DNA from: Fallopia convolvulus
Taxonomy: Eukaryota; Streptophyta; Magnoliopsida; Caryophyllales; Polygonaceae
Length of the DNA: 64,000 bases
Reading direction: 5' to 3'
NCBI GenBank assembly: GCA_964016875.1
Contig: OZ024733.1
Coordinates: forward strand, 7,335,479 to 7,399,478
Shown here piece after piece: positions 32,170 to 41,359 of the stretch (within the stretch, counting starts at the first letter, position 1; the number at the start of each line of letters is the position of its first letter). The translations under genes were made by a program, and so were the position numbers. The notes below the pieces were generated by a model. The model had not been told where the DNA came from. It searched no databases and was given only the letters and a program-made list of their open reading frames with translations.

Positions 32170-32480
32170 GGGTCTGTTTGGTTGCAAGTATTATAATGAG
32201 TTTATGCATTATAGTTTATTTTATATAAAGGTGTGTTTGGTAAAAAAATTAAAACTCAATGTTTTTTATTAAAATAAACAATAGTATGTCATGTCAACTT
32301 TTTCATATTCACAATCAAGTACAATTAAGTAAAATCAAGTACAATACTTGATTTGAAATTTTTCCAATTTTCAAATTTTCAAAACAATCCAAACAAGTTT
32401 CAAAATTTAAAATTAAAAAATTATATTATATTAAGCATTATGCATTATAATGCATAAACTCTAGTCATCCAAACACACCC
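32170..32480. mobile_element. MITE, PIF/Harbinger-like termini
   Basis: 311 bp, AT-rich, no coding capacity. Ends GGGTCTGTTTGGTTG and CATCCAAACACACCC form imperfect inverted repeats, and inner ATTATAATG / CATTATAATG match too. TGA is on both sides (32167-32169, 32481-32483). The GGGTSTGTTTGG terminus and 3-bp duplication fit Tourist-like MITEs, although those normally duplicate TWA. Confidence 0.7.
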
Positions 32481-32939
32481 TGAGTTAAAAGACACATTTT
32501 ATAAAACGGAAGGAGTACAATATTAAGGTAGATAATTACCAATTGCTGTATAAACATGTAATGCAATATTAAAATAGTAGTACCTAGTCTCATTCCATAT
32601 TGGTGACAACACACCATTTCCGATGACCACACATAATACACAACCCGGGACCCACCACCATGGGAGTTTACTGTTGAACCTCCATCGTTTTACAACTTTT
32701 CAGAGGAAGAGGAGGAGATTCCTGTATGCACCAAAAAAACCCAAAATCGGTATTTAATTACACTTGGGTTTCGGTTCGGCTGAACCGGCGGGCACCGGAA
32801 CAGGTCCTGAACCGCCGGGTCCGGTTTCCGCTACGGTTCCGGTTCCTCCACCTCCGGAACCGGTGAACTGCCGGTTTAGAACTGTCGTGGGTAACGACTA
32901 TTTTTTTAACCAGATATGAAATCGCGACCGCCGCCTGAG

Positions 32940-33015
32940 ACCCGCGGTCACTGTTTGTTCAACAGAATGATCGAGTTTTGGCAAAATCCAAATCCGCGAC
33001 CGCGGTTTGTTTGTT
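32940..33015. repeat. CpG palindromes in hAT 5' region
   Basis: CGCGACCGC, ACCCGCGGTCAC and CCGCGACCGCGG occur within about 90 bp upstream of the transposase TATA box, mirrored by CCGCGATCGCGG copies at the 3' end. Confidence 0.6.
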
Positions 33016-33077
33016 CAACAGAACGGCTAGTTTTCAACGGCTAGTTCATAATTGCAACGGCTAGTTGATAAATTTTT

Positions 33078-33087
33078 TATATAAATA
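33078..33087 (+). promoter_or_regulatory. TATA box of hAT transposase
   Basis: TATATAAATA about 270 bp upstream of the transposase ATG at 33347, in AT-rich sequence after the CpG-palindrome stretch. Confidence 0.5.
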
Positions 33088-33346
33088 CCCATTACATGAT
33101 CTCATTCCCACCCACACTACCAGTCTCTCTCAATCTCTCCATCTTTGAAGTTTACAAAGCTCTCTCAATTCTCAATCGCTCAATCTTTACTAATTTTTAC
33201 AATTGCTTTCATAATTGTTCTTTCAAAAAAACAACAAAGTTTACATCTTATTGCTTTGTAATTTTAAGGTTCATTATCTTTTTAATTACATAATTCTTTA
33301 CTACACCTTGTTCTTTGCTTACTTGTGTAGTTACATTTTTAAGAAA

Positions 33347-33474
33347 ATGGAAGGATTTCTTAATATTGATTAAATTTTTGGCTCACAAGAGAGTGGTGCA
33401 AATGTAGAATTTGTACCTCCTATTAACTAGTCGGACACCTCGGATCCCAATGTGGTACAACCGGGATCGTCCAC
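33347..33474 (+). pseudogene. hAT transposase, N-terminal fragment
   Basis: The ATG at 33347 is followed after eight codons by a TAA (33371) and later by a TAG near 33429. The frame continues to 33474, where the retroelement inserted, and resumes in the same frame at 41360 once a single TCCAC is counted. The residues are not conserved, as usual before the BED finger. Confidence 0.7.
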
Positions 33475-35184
33475 TGATAGGCCAAATCCTACCCCGCAAG
33501 TGTACGGGATCGGTTGTAATACCAAGGTGTCGAACTCTGGGACTATGTAGTATTAATTGTAATCAAATCAGTAGATTAAGTCGTAAAAATAAGAAAAGAT
33601 TGAATTGTGATTTTTGCTATGAAACTAATTTATGACAAGTAAATAAGTAAATATATGAGAAATCAATGAGAGAAAGGCTTCTAAGATTAAGGATCACCAA
33701 TAATGCTTCGGTAGACTATAAAAGATGATTGCACAATCTTAATTATGACTTTGTTTGGAGGCAATTGTCTAATGTATCCGCTAAATTCTTTCGAATGTTA
33801 ACAAACGTATCTAGACTCAATTAAACATCCACTTTCGTGACTTGCAAATTATAATCTAGACCTTTAAGCACTTAGAATTTAAGATTAAATTAAATCAACA
33901 TCCGCTTTCGTGACTTGCTAACTCAACCCAACCTTAAGATTTTTATGACAATTGTTAACAAGAGAATTCAAAATACTTTCATAATAGAGAAAACTCAGGT
34001 TCAAATCCTAGGGTTCCAACAGGAAAAAGTACCTTTCAGCCTCAATTCCCTGTCTGACTACTTATCAAAGTTTTCACCTTTCAGTCTCAAACTTTGGCAA
34101 GTTCCTATTCACAAAAGTTACTAAGGCATAGAGCATCTAGGATTGAATCAAACAAATCTTCAAACAATAGATTGCGTAATTTAATAAATAAGTCTACCTA
34201 GACATCATTGGGTTCACCCCAATCTTAGAATTTGGGGTTTAGCTAGACATGGAAATAGAAGAAATCAATGCAACAATGAGAATCAACATACCGGATTGAA
34301 GAAACAAACAAACTTGATTCAAATCCCGCAAATCCAAACTCAATTCAACAAAGGTCTTCAAATTCTTCAATAAATCTCTCTAAACTTGTCTCTCAAGTAG
34401 TAAGAACTAGGTTAAAAACTCAAACCCCCATCTAGAAGACAAAACAAAGTATTTATACTAAGGAGAGGGTGGAAGAGGAGGCCCAAAATCACGAGCAAAC
34501 AAGGCGCACGAGCCACGGCGCGCGTCGTGCGCCGAGGCGCACGACCCTAGGAAGTGCAACGCACGATGAAAGGCATACGCACGATCGTGCGCTCGAGACG
34601 CACGATCCATGCCTTGCAACTCCACGATCCTGGCCGGGAGCTAGAGTGGCGCACGATCGTGAATGCCAAACGCATGACCCATGCCTTCAGACCGCACGAC
34701 CGTGCGTTGGATCGCACGGGCTACGCCGGGCACATGATCCTGGCCATCGATACGCACGATCAGTGCCTGAGCAGCGCACGACCGTGCGTTTGGAAGGCAC
34801 GGGTGACGCCTTTCACTGAGGTTAGATGCACGATCGTGCGCCTAGGGCGCACGATCCGAAGAATTGCAACACCGCCTGCACGACCGTGCTCATGTGTGCA
34901 CGACCTTGGCCTTGATCGTGTGGTTCCTTCTTTTCGGCTCTTGAATCGCTCTTTTCCGGTCCCGTTGCCTCCTAGACTGAAGTCATGATTCCGCCAAGTA
35001 TCCAAACGCGTTCCAATGAAGCTCAAACTTCTCCAAAGTACCTGAAAAACATACAAATATACGTGTAGACATCTATAACGGAAACTCAACTAAAAGTACT
35101 AGTAAACACAAGACTAATGCATGAAAACATATAAACTAAAGTCCTAAATGCATGTCCTAATATGCTCTAAAATGCAAGTTATCA
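33475..35184 (-). repeat. 3' LTR of Athila derivative
   Basis: 1710 bp; in the element's direction it runs TGATAACTTGCAT to GGCCTATCA. A minus-strand TATA (TAGTATAAATAC) is at about 34450-34460. A GC-rich palindrome cluster at 34504-34922 is immediately upstream of it. Confidence 0.92.
34504..34922. repeat. GC-rich CGATCG palindrome cluster, left LTR
   Basis: In about 420 bp there are roughly 20 copies of GCACGAYC or its inverse, several as full palindromes: CGCACGATCGTGCG near 34569 and GCACGATCGTGCGC near 34828, with CGCACGACCGTGCG near 34692 and 34776. Much richer in GC and CpG than the rest of the LTR. Plus-strand open stretches here (34469-34819, 34554-34988) are by-products of the repeats. 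Confidence 0.9.
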
Positions 35185-36609
35185 AACTCCTCCAAACTTG
35201 AACATTGCTTGTCCTCAAGCAACAGATAAACTCAACACCCCACAAGACAATGCAATTCAAGTATCCACCTCAATTGAAGTTTAAGCATTAATCAATAAAC
35301 TTGTAGTTCACAAATTGAAATCATTGCACATGCTTTAGAAAATCAAAAAGATCAAGAGAATGCATCCATTCTAGACCTCACTAGGAAAATGTGTTTGTCT
35401 CTCTCACTCAAGAAAATGTGTTTGTCTCTCTCACTCAAGTGTTTAAGGGTATAGTGTTTCGCTCAATTCTCAACTAAGACCGCTAAACTACCATATGCTT
35501 GCATCAGTGTTCTAAATCTCCACCGCTATGGACATTGCATACAACAAAAATCAAGAGGTCTTTTAACGGGTTGTAACGTGGCCAAGGTGAGAAGAATAAG
35601 GCATGGAATATATTTGGCTATGTGGTGCTAAATCTGGAAAATAGAAATTAAGCTTCATCAACACCAACAACCCTTTTTATCTTACTTTCTTTCCAAACCT
35701 TTATTCACTTCAACTTCTTTCTTTTCCTTCTCACACTTCTTTTGATATTTCCTTCAACCCATTTTTTAATGGTTTTTTAGACTTCTTTTTCACATGCAAT
35801 TTTATTATCAAGCTCAAACCATTCTTCATTCTCAACCTTTATTCCCTTTACTTCACATTTTTTTCTTTCTTTCAACTCATCCACCATTCTCATTATTCTT
35901 CTTAACTCCCCAACTCACCAAAACTTCACAACATAAATCCAGCAAAAATTCCTATTCTCCAGAAGGGTTAGGCTAATTAGGCTCGGATTTAATTTTGTGG
36001 AGCTCAAAAAGATAGGCTATCAAGGCTAACATGGGCTTCAAAAAGAAGGATTAATGTGCAGGGTGGATAGGGAAAATATAGGCTAATGAAAAATAATGTC
36101 TCTATCACTTTAATGTCATATGCAAGACTCATGTAAGCAGCCTCAAAATAGATATTTAACGCAAGTTCTAGAGTAGCAAATCATAGTGAGACACTCAAGA
36201 AATAAAGAGAGGACAATTAGTCCTAGAAAGGCTAAAAAAAATGATCTCACAAGGTTAAACATGTCTAGAACTTCAGCATAATCTCAAATCTCAAAAGATA
36301 ACATGTGCTCATTCAATTACATGCAAAACATACAAATCTACAATCATGCTAATATATAGAGGTTTCAACAATTCAAGCATGTCATGGGGTTTAAAGTTAT
36401 GCAAAGAATAATTAAGAGGACAAGGGGTTTTCCATTAAAAGGGATTCAATAACACCTAAAATGCATGATTTTTTTTTATTTTTGACATTTTTCAGATTTT
36501 TTTTCTTTTTTTTATGCAAAGACAAATGCAAAAAACTTAAACATGAAAATGCAATCTAGCATGAAACTATATGCAATCCAATCTAGCATGAAACTATATG
36601 CAATCTAAA
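35185..36609 (-). other. 3' UTR and PPT of Athila derivative
   Basis: No gene. On the minus strand AAGTTTGGAGGAGTT at 35199-35185 directly precedes the LTR and fits a PPT. Small tandem duplications: a ~31-bp phrase (AAAATGTGTTTGTCTCTCTC) at 35384-35441 and a ~30-bp phrase (ATCTAGCATGAAACTATATG) at 36553-36605. Confidence 0.75.
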
Positions 36610-37720
36610 CTAACAAGAAACTTGTTTCCCTCCCCCAAACTTAAAATCTACATTGTCCCCAATGTAGAAAATAAAAGAAAGAGAAGAAAACACTAACCTT
36701 GGGTTGCCTCCCAAGCAGCGCTTGTTTAAGGTCATTAGCTTGACCTTCCATCTTCTTAGTACTCGGGTCAGGAGTGTCTTTGGTACCAACCCTAACCGGA
36801 TTTGGATCAACTACAAGCTTCAGTCTATGCCTTTGTACTTTGAATTTTCCCCAGTTTTTATGCCAAAGCTCAGCTCCACCTCCATGTAAAACTCGAGTCA
36901 CAATGTATGACCCAGATCATCTTGTTGCTTTGCTCCCTGGAAACATGTTGGATCTTTCATGAAAAAGCATAAACTTGTCTCCAATCTTGACCTCAATTTT
37001 TGCTCGATCCTTCTTCTTTTTCTTTGGAACTCTACCCTTCATCTCCTTAGCACCATCACCAACTATAGGACTTGTAACCTCTACAACTTGTTGAAAAGGT
37101 TGAGCAACATCAGCAAGTAGCTCTCTTTTCTCCACATGGTCCCCAATAGCGGGTACACTAAGCTCCAATCGGTCCTTAGAGACCACAGACATCAAAGATC
37201 CATGAACTTCCCTGTCTATGACATTTATCCTGCAATCATCATTCTCACAAGAAGGTGGTTTAATAGCTTTTGAAAAACTAAATTCGTTTTTCTCATCACC
37301 TATTGTGAAGGAGAGGACCCCCTGTTTAACATCAATCAAGGTACCTGTAGTAGCTAAAAAGGGTCTTCCCAAGATGACTGGGACAAGCATATCAACATCA
37401 ATATCCAGCACAATAAAATCCACATGAATAAAAAACTTACCTATACGAATAGGTACATTCTCAATGATTCCTATGGGGTGAACCGATGATCTATCCGCCA
37501 TATAAAGTGTCATCCTTATAGGTCTAGGCTTTCCCAAACCCAATTCTTTGAAGATGGATAAGGGAATAATACTAACACTAGCTCTAAGATCACATAAAGC
37601 ATCATAAGTAGTATTTCCAAAGACAATAGGGACAGAAAAGTTACCTGGATCTCCAAGTTTTGGAGGGAGATTGTTTTGGATAAGAGCACTGCACTCCTTG
37701 CTTAAAACACTGATTGGCAT
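36610..37720 (-). pseudogene. Protease joined to an integrase C-terminal tail
   Basis: 267 codons from 37720 to 36917. The retropepsin-like region has PPKLGDPGNFSVPIVFG, CDLRASVSIIPLSIF and PVILGRPFLATTGTLIDV. The active-site motif, normally D-L-G-A, is D-L-R-A, so the conserved Gly is lost. After a Lys-rich stretch (VPKKKKKDR) it runs into VKIGDKFMLFHERSNMFPGS, the start of the integrase C-terminal tail seen in Athila pol (compare 11000-11080). Past the stop at 36917 the tail continues (about 36901-36700) with ELWHKNWGKFKVQRHRL and ALLGRQPKV. RT through the integrase core is absent. The start at 37720 overlaps the gag end in the -1 frame. Confidence 0.85.
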
Positions 37721-39246
37721 TCATCAATCTTCGTCTTGTTGGATAGGATCTCTTTCAAGAACTTTACATAAGAGGGCATTTGCTTCAAGGCATCCGTGAA
37801 AGGAATGTTGATGCAGAGCTTCTTCAACATATCCACAAATTTTCTAAATTGTGGATCCAATTGGGCTTCAGCTCTTCTTTGAGGGAATGGTAGAGGTGGC
37901 TTGTATGGTGGTGGAGGAACATATGGAGGCTCCTTCTCATCTTCTTTTGGCTTTTCAGGAACCTCTTTCGCTTGTAGCTCATTCTGAGTCATTGGTGGAG
38001 TCTCAAGCATTCTTCCCCTTCTTAGAGATATAGCATTCACTTGGCCTTTCGGGTTAGCTTCAGGTTGACCAAGCAATTGACCACTCGGTCTTGGAGCATT
38101 CAAGGCTTGTTGAGCCAATTGTTGCTCAAACAATTTTTGCTGCTTTTTCATCTCTTGTAGCTCCGAGATCACCTCCTGTTGAAAGGACTGACTTGCTTTT
38201 TGACCCGCCACAAGTTGCTCAAGTAGAAGCTCCATAGTTGATTGTTGAGGTTGTGACACAGGAGGAGCAATTTGTGGTTGAGGAGCTTTTGGTTGAAACC
38301 CGGGTGGTTGTCTTTGTTGTGCTTGACTATTTCCATAGGAGAAGTTTGGCTGATTCCTCCACCCGGGGTTGTAAGTATTAGAGTATGGGTCATTCCTTGC
38401 ATCCTGATTGTAGTTATTCATGTAGCTCACTTCTCCTACCTGTGGCTCACATTCAGGAGCATAAAAATGACAAGCTGATATTGTGTGATCACGTGCTCCA
38501 CAAAACTGACAATTTACCACTGAGATTGATGGTGTAGAACCAATGGGCGTTCCTGCTGATGTAGTTGTTTCCATCTGTTTTACCTTCTGAGTAAGAAAAT
38601 CAACCTGAGCCCTCAATTGAGTATTGGCATCAACTTCATACATCCCAGAGGCTTTCTTGGCACTAGATGTGGAACGAACATTGGAATAGTTGTGGGAGTG
38701 CAATGCACTTCTTTCAATCAAATCCCATGCATCGTCTGTTTGCAGATTAGACAAGCCACCTCCAGATGAGGCATCAATTAGCAGACGAGTTGCACCATCA
38801 ATTGCATTGTAGAAGATATCAAGAAGTGCCACCTTAGATTGCCCATGATGAGGGCACAACACAAGAAGCTCCTTGAATCTCTCCCAAGCTTCAAAGTAAG
38901 ACTCTCCATCTTTCATCCTGAAATTACTAATTTGCTGCCTCATTTTAGAAGTCTTCTTAGGTGGGAAGTATTTGTTCAAGAAGGCTGAGGCTAACTCATC
39001 CCATGTTCTGATGGAGTTCTGAGGAAGAGTCTTGAACCATGTCTTGGCCTTGTCCCTTAAAGAGAATGAGAAGGCTCTCATCCTGAGTGCGTCATCTGGG
39101 ACCTCGTGGATTTTGACAATTTCCAAGAGCTCAATAAAAGTAGTGAGGTGCTGATGAGGATTTTCAGATGGAAGACCTCCAAATTGATTTTGTTGGACCA
39201 TGTTGATCAAGGAGGGCTTCGATTCAAAGTAACGAAATAGGCCCAT
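37702..39246 (-). CDS. Gag polyprotein of Athila derivative
   Basis: 514 open codons. The gag core has NPHQHLTTFIELLEIVKI, FSFSLRDKAKTWFKTLP, TWDELASAFLNKYFPP and YFEAWERFKELLVLCPHHG, in its N-terminal third. A knuckle-like C-x2-C-x4-H-x4-C occurs as CQFCGARDHTISAC near residue 247. A long Gln/Pro-rich region follows, then LRRGRMLE (the LRSGK position) and the pre-protease helix INIPFTDALKQMPSYVKFLKEIL. The natural N-terminus is in another frame (39517-39240), so this ATG is only the first in the remaining frame. The end overlaps the protease frame by 19 bp (-1). Open length suggests recent activity. Confidence 0.88.
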   Translation of the reverse strand: MGLFRYFESKPSLINMVQQNQFGGLPSENPHQHLTTFIELLEIVKIHEVPDDALRMRAFSFSLRDKAKTWFKTLPQNSIRTWDELASAFLNKYFPPKKTSKMRQQISNFRMKDGESYFEAWERFKELLVLCPHHGQSKVALLDIFYNAIDGATRLLIDASSGGGLSNLQTDDAWDLIERSALHSHNYSNVRSTSSAKKASGMYEVDANTQLRAQVDFLTQKVKQMETTTSAGTPIGSTPSISVVNCQFCGARDHTISACHFYAPECEPQVGEVSYMNNYNQDARNDPYSNTYNPGWRNQPNFSYGNSQAQQRQPPGFQPKAPQPQIAPPVSQPQQSTMELLLEQLVAGQKASQSFQQEVISELQEMKKQQKLFEQQLAQQALNAPRPSGQLLGQPEANPKGQVNAISLRRGRMLETPPMTQNELQAKEVPEKPKEDEKEPPYVPPPPYKPPLPFPQRRAEAQLDPQFRKFVDMLKKLCINIPFTDALKQMPSYVKFLKEILSNKTKIDECQSVF

Positions 39247-39517
39247 GTTGAGTAGGCCTCATATATTCAGCAAGAGTCTGTGGGTGTTGTTCTTCCTCTT
39301 GGAGCGCTTGGTTTTGTTCTAACTCAGCCACTCGATTGTTGGCAGCCGCTACTTGGGCTTCTAGATCAGCAACATAGGCTCTATGCAAAGCCTCAGCATC
39401 TTGGTTTTGATCACCCATAGCTTGGATTGCACGTTGCTCTCTTGGTCTTTTGTGAAAAGTACGCTCAATTTCAGGATCAAAATTGTTGAGTGCTTGAGCG
39501 TTCAGGGCTCTTCGCAT
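39240..39517 (-). pseudogene. N-terminal gag segment, frame-shifted
   Basis: Begins MRRALNAQALNNFDPEIERTFHKR, the usual Athila gag start, with a helical stretch (VADLEAQVAAANNRVAELEQN) and LAEYMRPTQHGP. It shifts by one base near 39245 into the main gag frame. One indel restores continuity in theory, but the two reading frames overlap here. Confidence 0.8.
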
Positions 39518-39618
39518 GAACTAGAGAACAATCTGAAAACACAAACAAAAGAAACAAAATTGAAAAGAAAAACAGACCTAATCTACCGGTTGTGAGAAAC
39601 AACCAATACTAACTATAG

Positions 39619-39636
39619 TCCCCGGCAACGGAGCCA
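39619..39636 (-). other. Primer binding site, tRNA-Asp type
   Basis: Minus strand TGGCTCCGTTGCCGGGGA, one mismatch from the tRNA-Asp complement, 6 bp inside the LTR edge at 39643. Confidence 0.9.
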
Positions 39637-40619
39637 AAAACTTGATAGGCCAAATCCTACCCCGCAAGTGTACGGGATCGGTTGTAATACCAAGGTGTCG
39701 AACTCTGGGACTATGTAGTATTAAATGTAATCAAATCAGTAGATTAAGTAGTAAAAATAAGAAAAGATTGAGTTGTGATTTTTGCTATGAAACTAATTTA
39801 TGACAAGTAAATAAGTAAATATATGAGAAATCAATGAGAGAAAGGCTTCTAAGATTAAGGATCACCAATAATGCTTCGGTAGACTATAAAAGATGATTGC
39901 ACAATCTTAATTATGACTTTGTTTGAAGGCAATTGTCTAATGTATTCGCTAAATTCTTTCGAATGTTAACAAACGTACCTAGACTCAATTAAATATCAAC
40001 TTTCGTGACTTGCAAATTATAATCTAGACCTTTAAGCACTTAGAATTTAAGATTAAATTAAATAAACATCCGCTTTCGCGACTTGCTAACTCAACCCAAC
40101 CTTAAGATTTCTATGACAATTGTTATTCCACAAGAGAATTCAAAATACTTTCATAATAGAGAAAACTCAGGTTCAAATCCTAGGGTTCCAACAAGAAAAA
40201 GTACCTTTCAGTCTCAATTTCCTGTCTGACTACTTATCAAAGTTTTCACCTTTCAGTCTCAAACTTTGGCAAGTTCCCATTCACAAAAGTTACTAAGGCA
40301 TAGAGCATCTAGGATTGAATCAAACAAAGCTTCAAATAATAGATTGCGCAATTTAATAAATAAGTCTACCTAGACATCATTGGGTTCACCCCAATCTTAG
40401 AATTTGGGGTTTAGCTAGACATGAAATAGAAGAAATCAATGCAACAATGAGAATCAACATACCGGATTGAAGAAACAAACAAACTTGATTCAAATCCAGC
40501 AAATCCAAACTCAATTCAACAAAGGTTTTCAAATTCTCCAATAAATCTCTCTAAACTTGTCTCTCAAGTAGTAAAAACTAGGTTAAAAACTCGAACCCCA
40601 TCTAGAAGACAAAACAAAG

Positions 40620-40630
40620 TATTTATACTA
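40620..40630 (-). promoter_or_regulatory. TATA box of 5' LTR (Athila derivative)
   Basis: Minus-strand TAGTATAAATA, about 45 bp downstream, in transcription direction, of the GC-rich palindrome cluster. Confidence 0.65.
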
Positions 40631-40673
40631 AGGAGAGGGTGGAAGAGGCGGCGCAAAATCCCGAGCAAACAAG

Positions 40674-41092
40674 GCGCACGAGCCACGATGCGCGTCGTGC
40701 GCCAAGGCGCACGACCCTAGGAAGCGCAACGCACGATGCAAGGCATACGCACGATCGTGCGCTCGAGACGCACGATCCATGCCTTGCAACCGCACGATCT
40801 TGGCCGGGAGCTGGAGTGGCGCACAATCGTGCGTGCCAAACGCATGACCCATGCCTTCAGACCGCACGACCGTGCGTTGGATCGCACGGGCTACACCGGG
40901 TACACGATCTTGGCCATTGATACGCATGATCAGTGTCTGGGCAGCGCACGACCGTGCGTTCCAAACGGACGGGTGACGCCTTTCACTGAGGTTAGACGCA
41001 CGATCGTGCGTCTAGGGCGCACGATCCAAAGAATTGCAACACCGCCTGCACGACCGTGCTCATGGGTGCACGACCTTGTCCTTGATCGTGTG
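40674..41092. repeat. GC-rich CGATCG palindrome cluster, right LTR
   Basis: Same cluster as at 34504-34922. CGCACGATCGTGCG near 40749 and 40997; CGCACGACCGTGCG near 40862 and 40946. The open stretches 40639-40920, 40736-41158 and the minus-strand ones here are by-products. Confidence 0.9.
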
Positions 41093-41359
41093 GTTCCTTC
41101 TTTTCGGCTCTTGAATCGCGCTTTTCCGGTCTCGTTGCCTCCTAGACTGAAGTCATGATTCCGCCAAGTATCCAAACGTGTTCCAATGAAGCTCAAACTT
41201 CTCCAAAGTACCTGAAAAACATACAAATACGCGTGTAGAAATCTATAACGGAAACCCAACTAAAAGTACTAGAAAACACAAGACTAATGCATGAAAACAT
41301 ATAAACTAAAGTCCTAAATGCATGTCCTAATACGCTCTAAAATGCAAGTTATCATCCAC

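Larger units (their letters stand above)
33475..41354 (-). mobile_element. Non-autonomous Athila derivative (gag-protease only)
   Basis: 7880-bp minus-strand LTR element. LTRs are 33475-35184 and 39643-41354 (about 1.71 kb). The element begins TGATAAC at 41354 and ends CTATCA at 33475. The target duplication TCCAC is at 33470-33474 and 41355-41359. It has a tRNA-Asp PBS, gag and protease, but no RT, RNase H or integrase core. The protease is followed directly by an integrase C-terminal tail, so it is an internal-deletion derivative that would depend on a partner. By eye the LTRs differ by a few percent. It lies in a hAT transposase gene. Confidence 0.9.
39643..41354 (-). repeat. 5' LTR of Athila derivative
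   Basis: 1712 bp, flanked outside by TCCAC. Same layout as the left LTR, with scattered substitutions. The TATA box TAGTATAAATA is on the minus strand at about 40620-40630. Confidence 0.92.

Noticed and set aside
32755..32885. Exact hAT terminal inverted repeat and 8-bp duplication
   Set aside because: GGTTCCGG-rich blocks are present on both sides, but no exact terminal match or duplication could be fixed by eye.
34469..34988. Two overlapping plus-strand open stretches (116 and 144 codons) rich in Arg, His and Thr
   Set aside because: They are produced by the GCACGATCG-type repeats in the LTR U3; both frames are open because of the repeat, and the same appears at 40639-41158.
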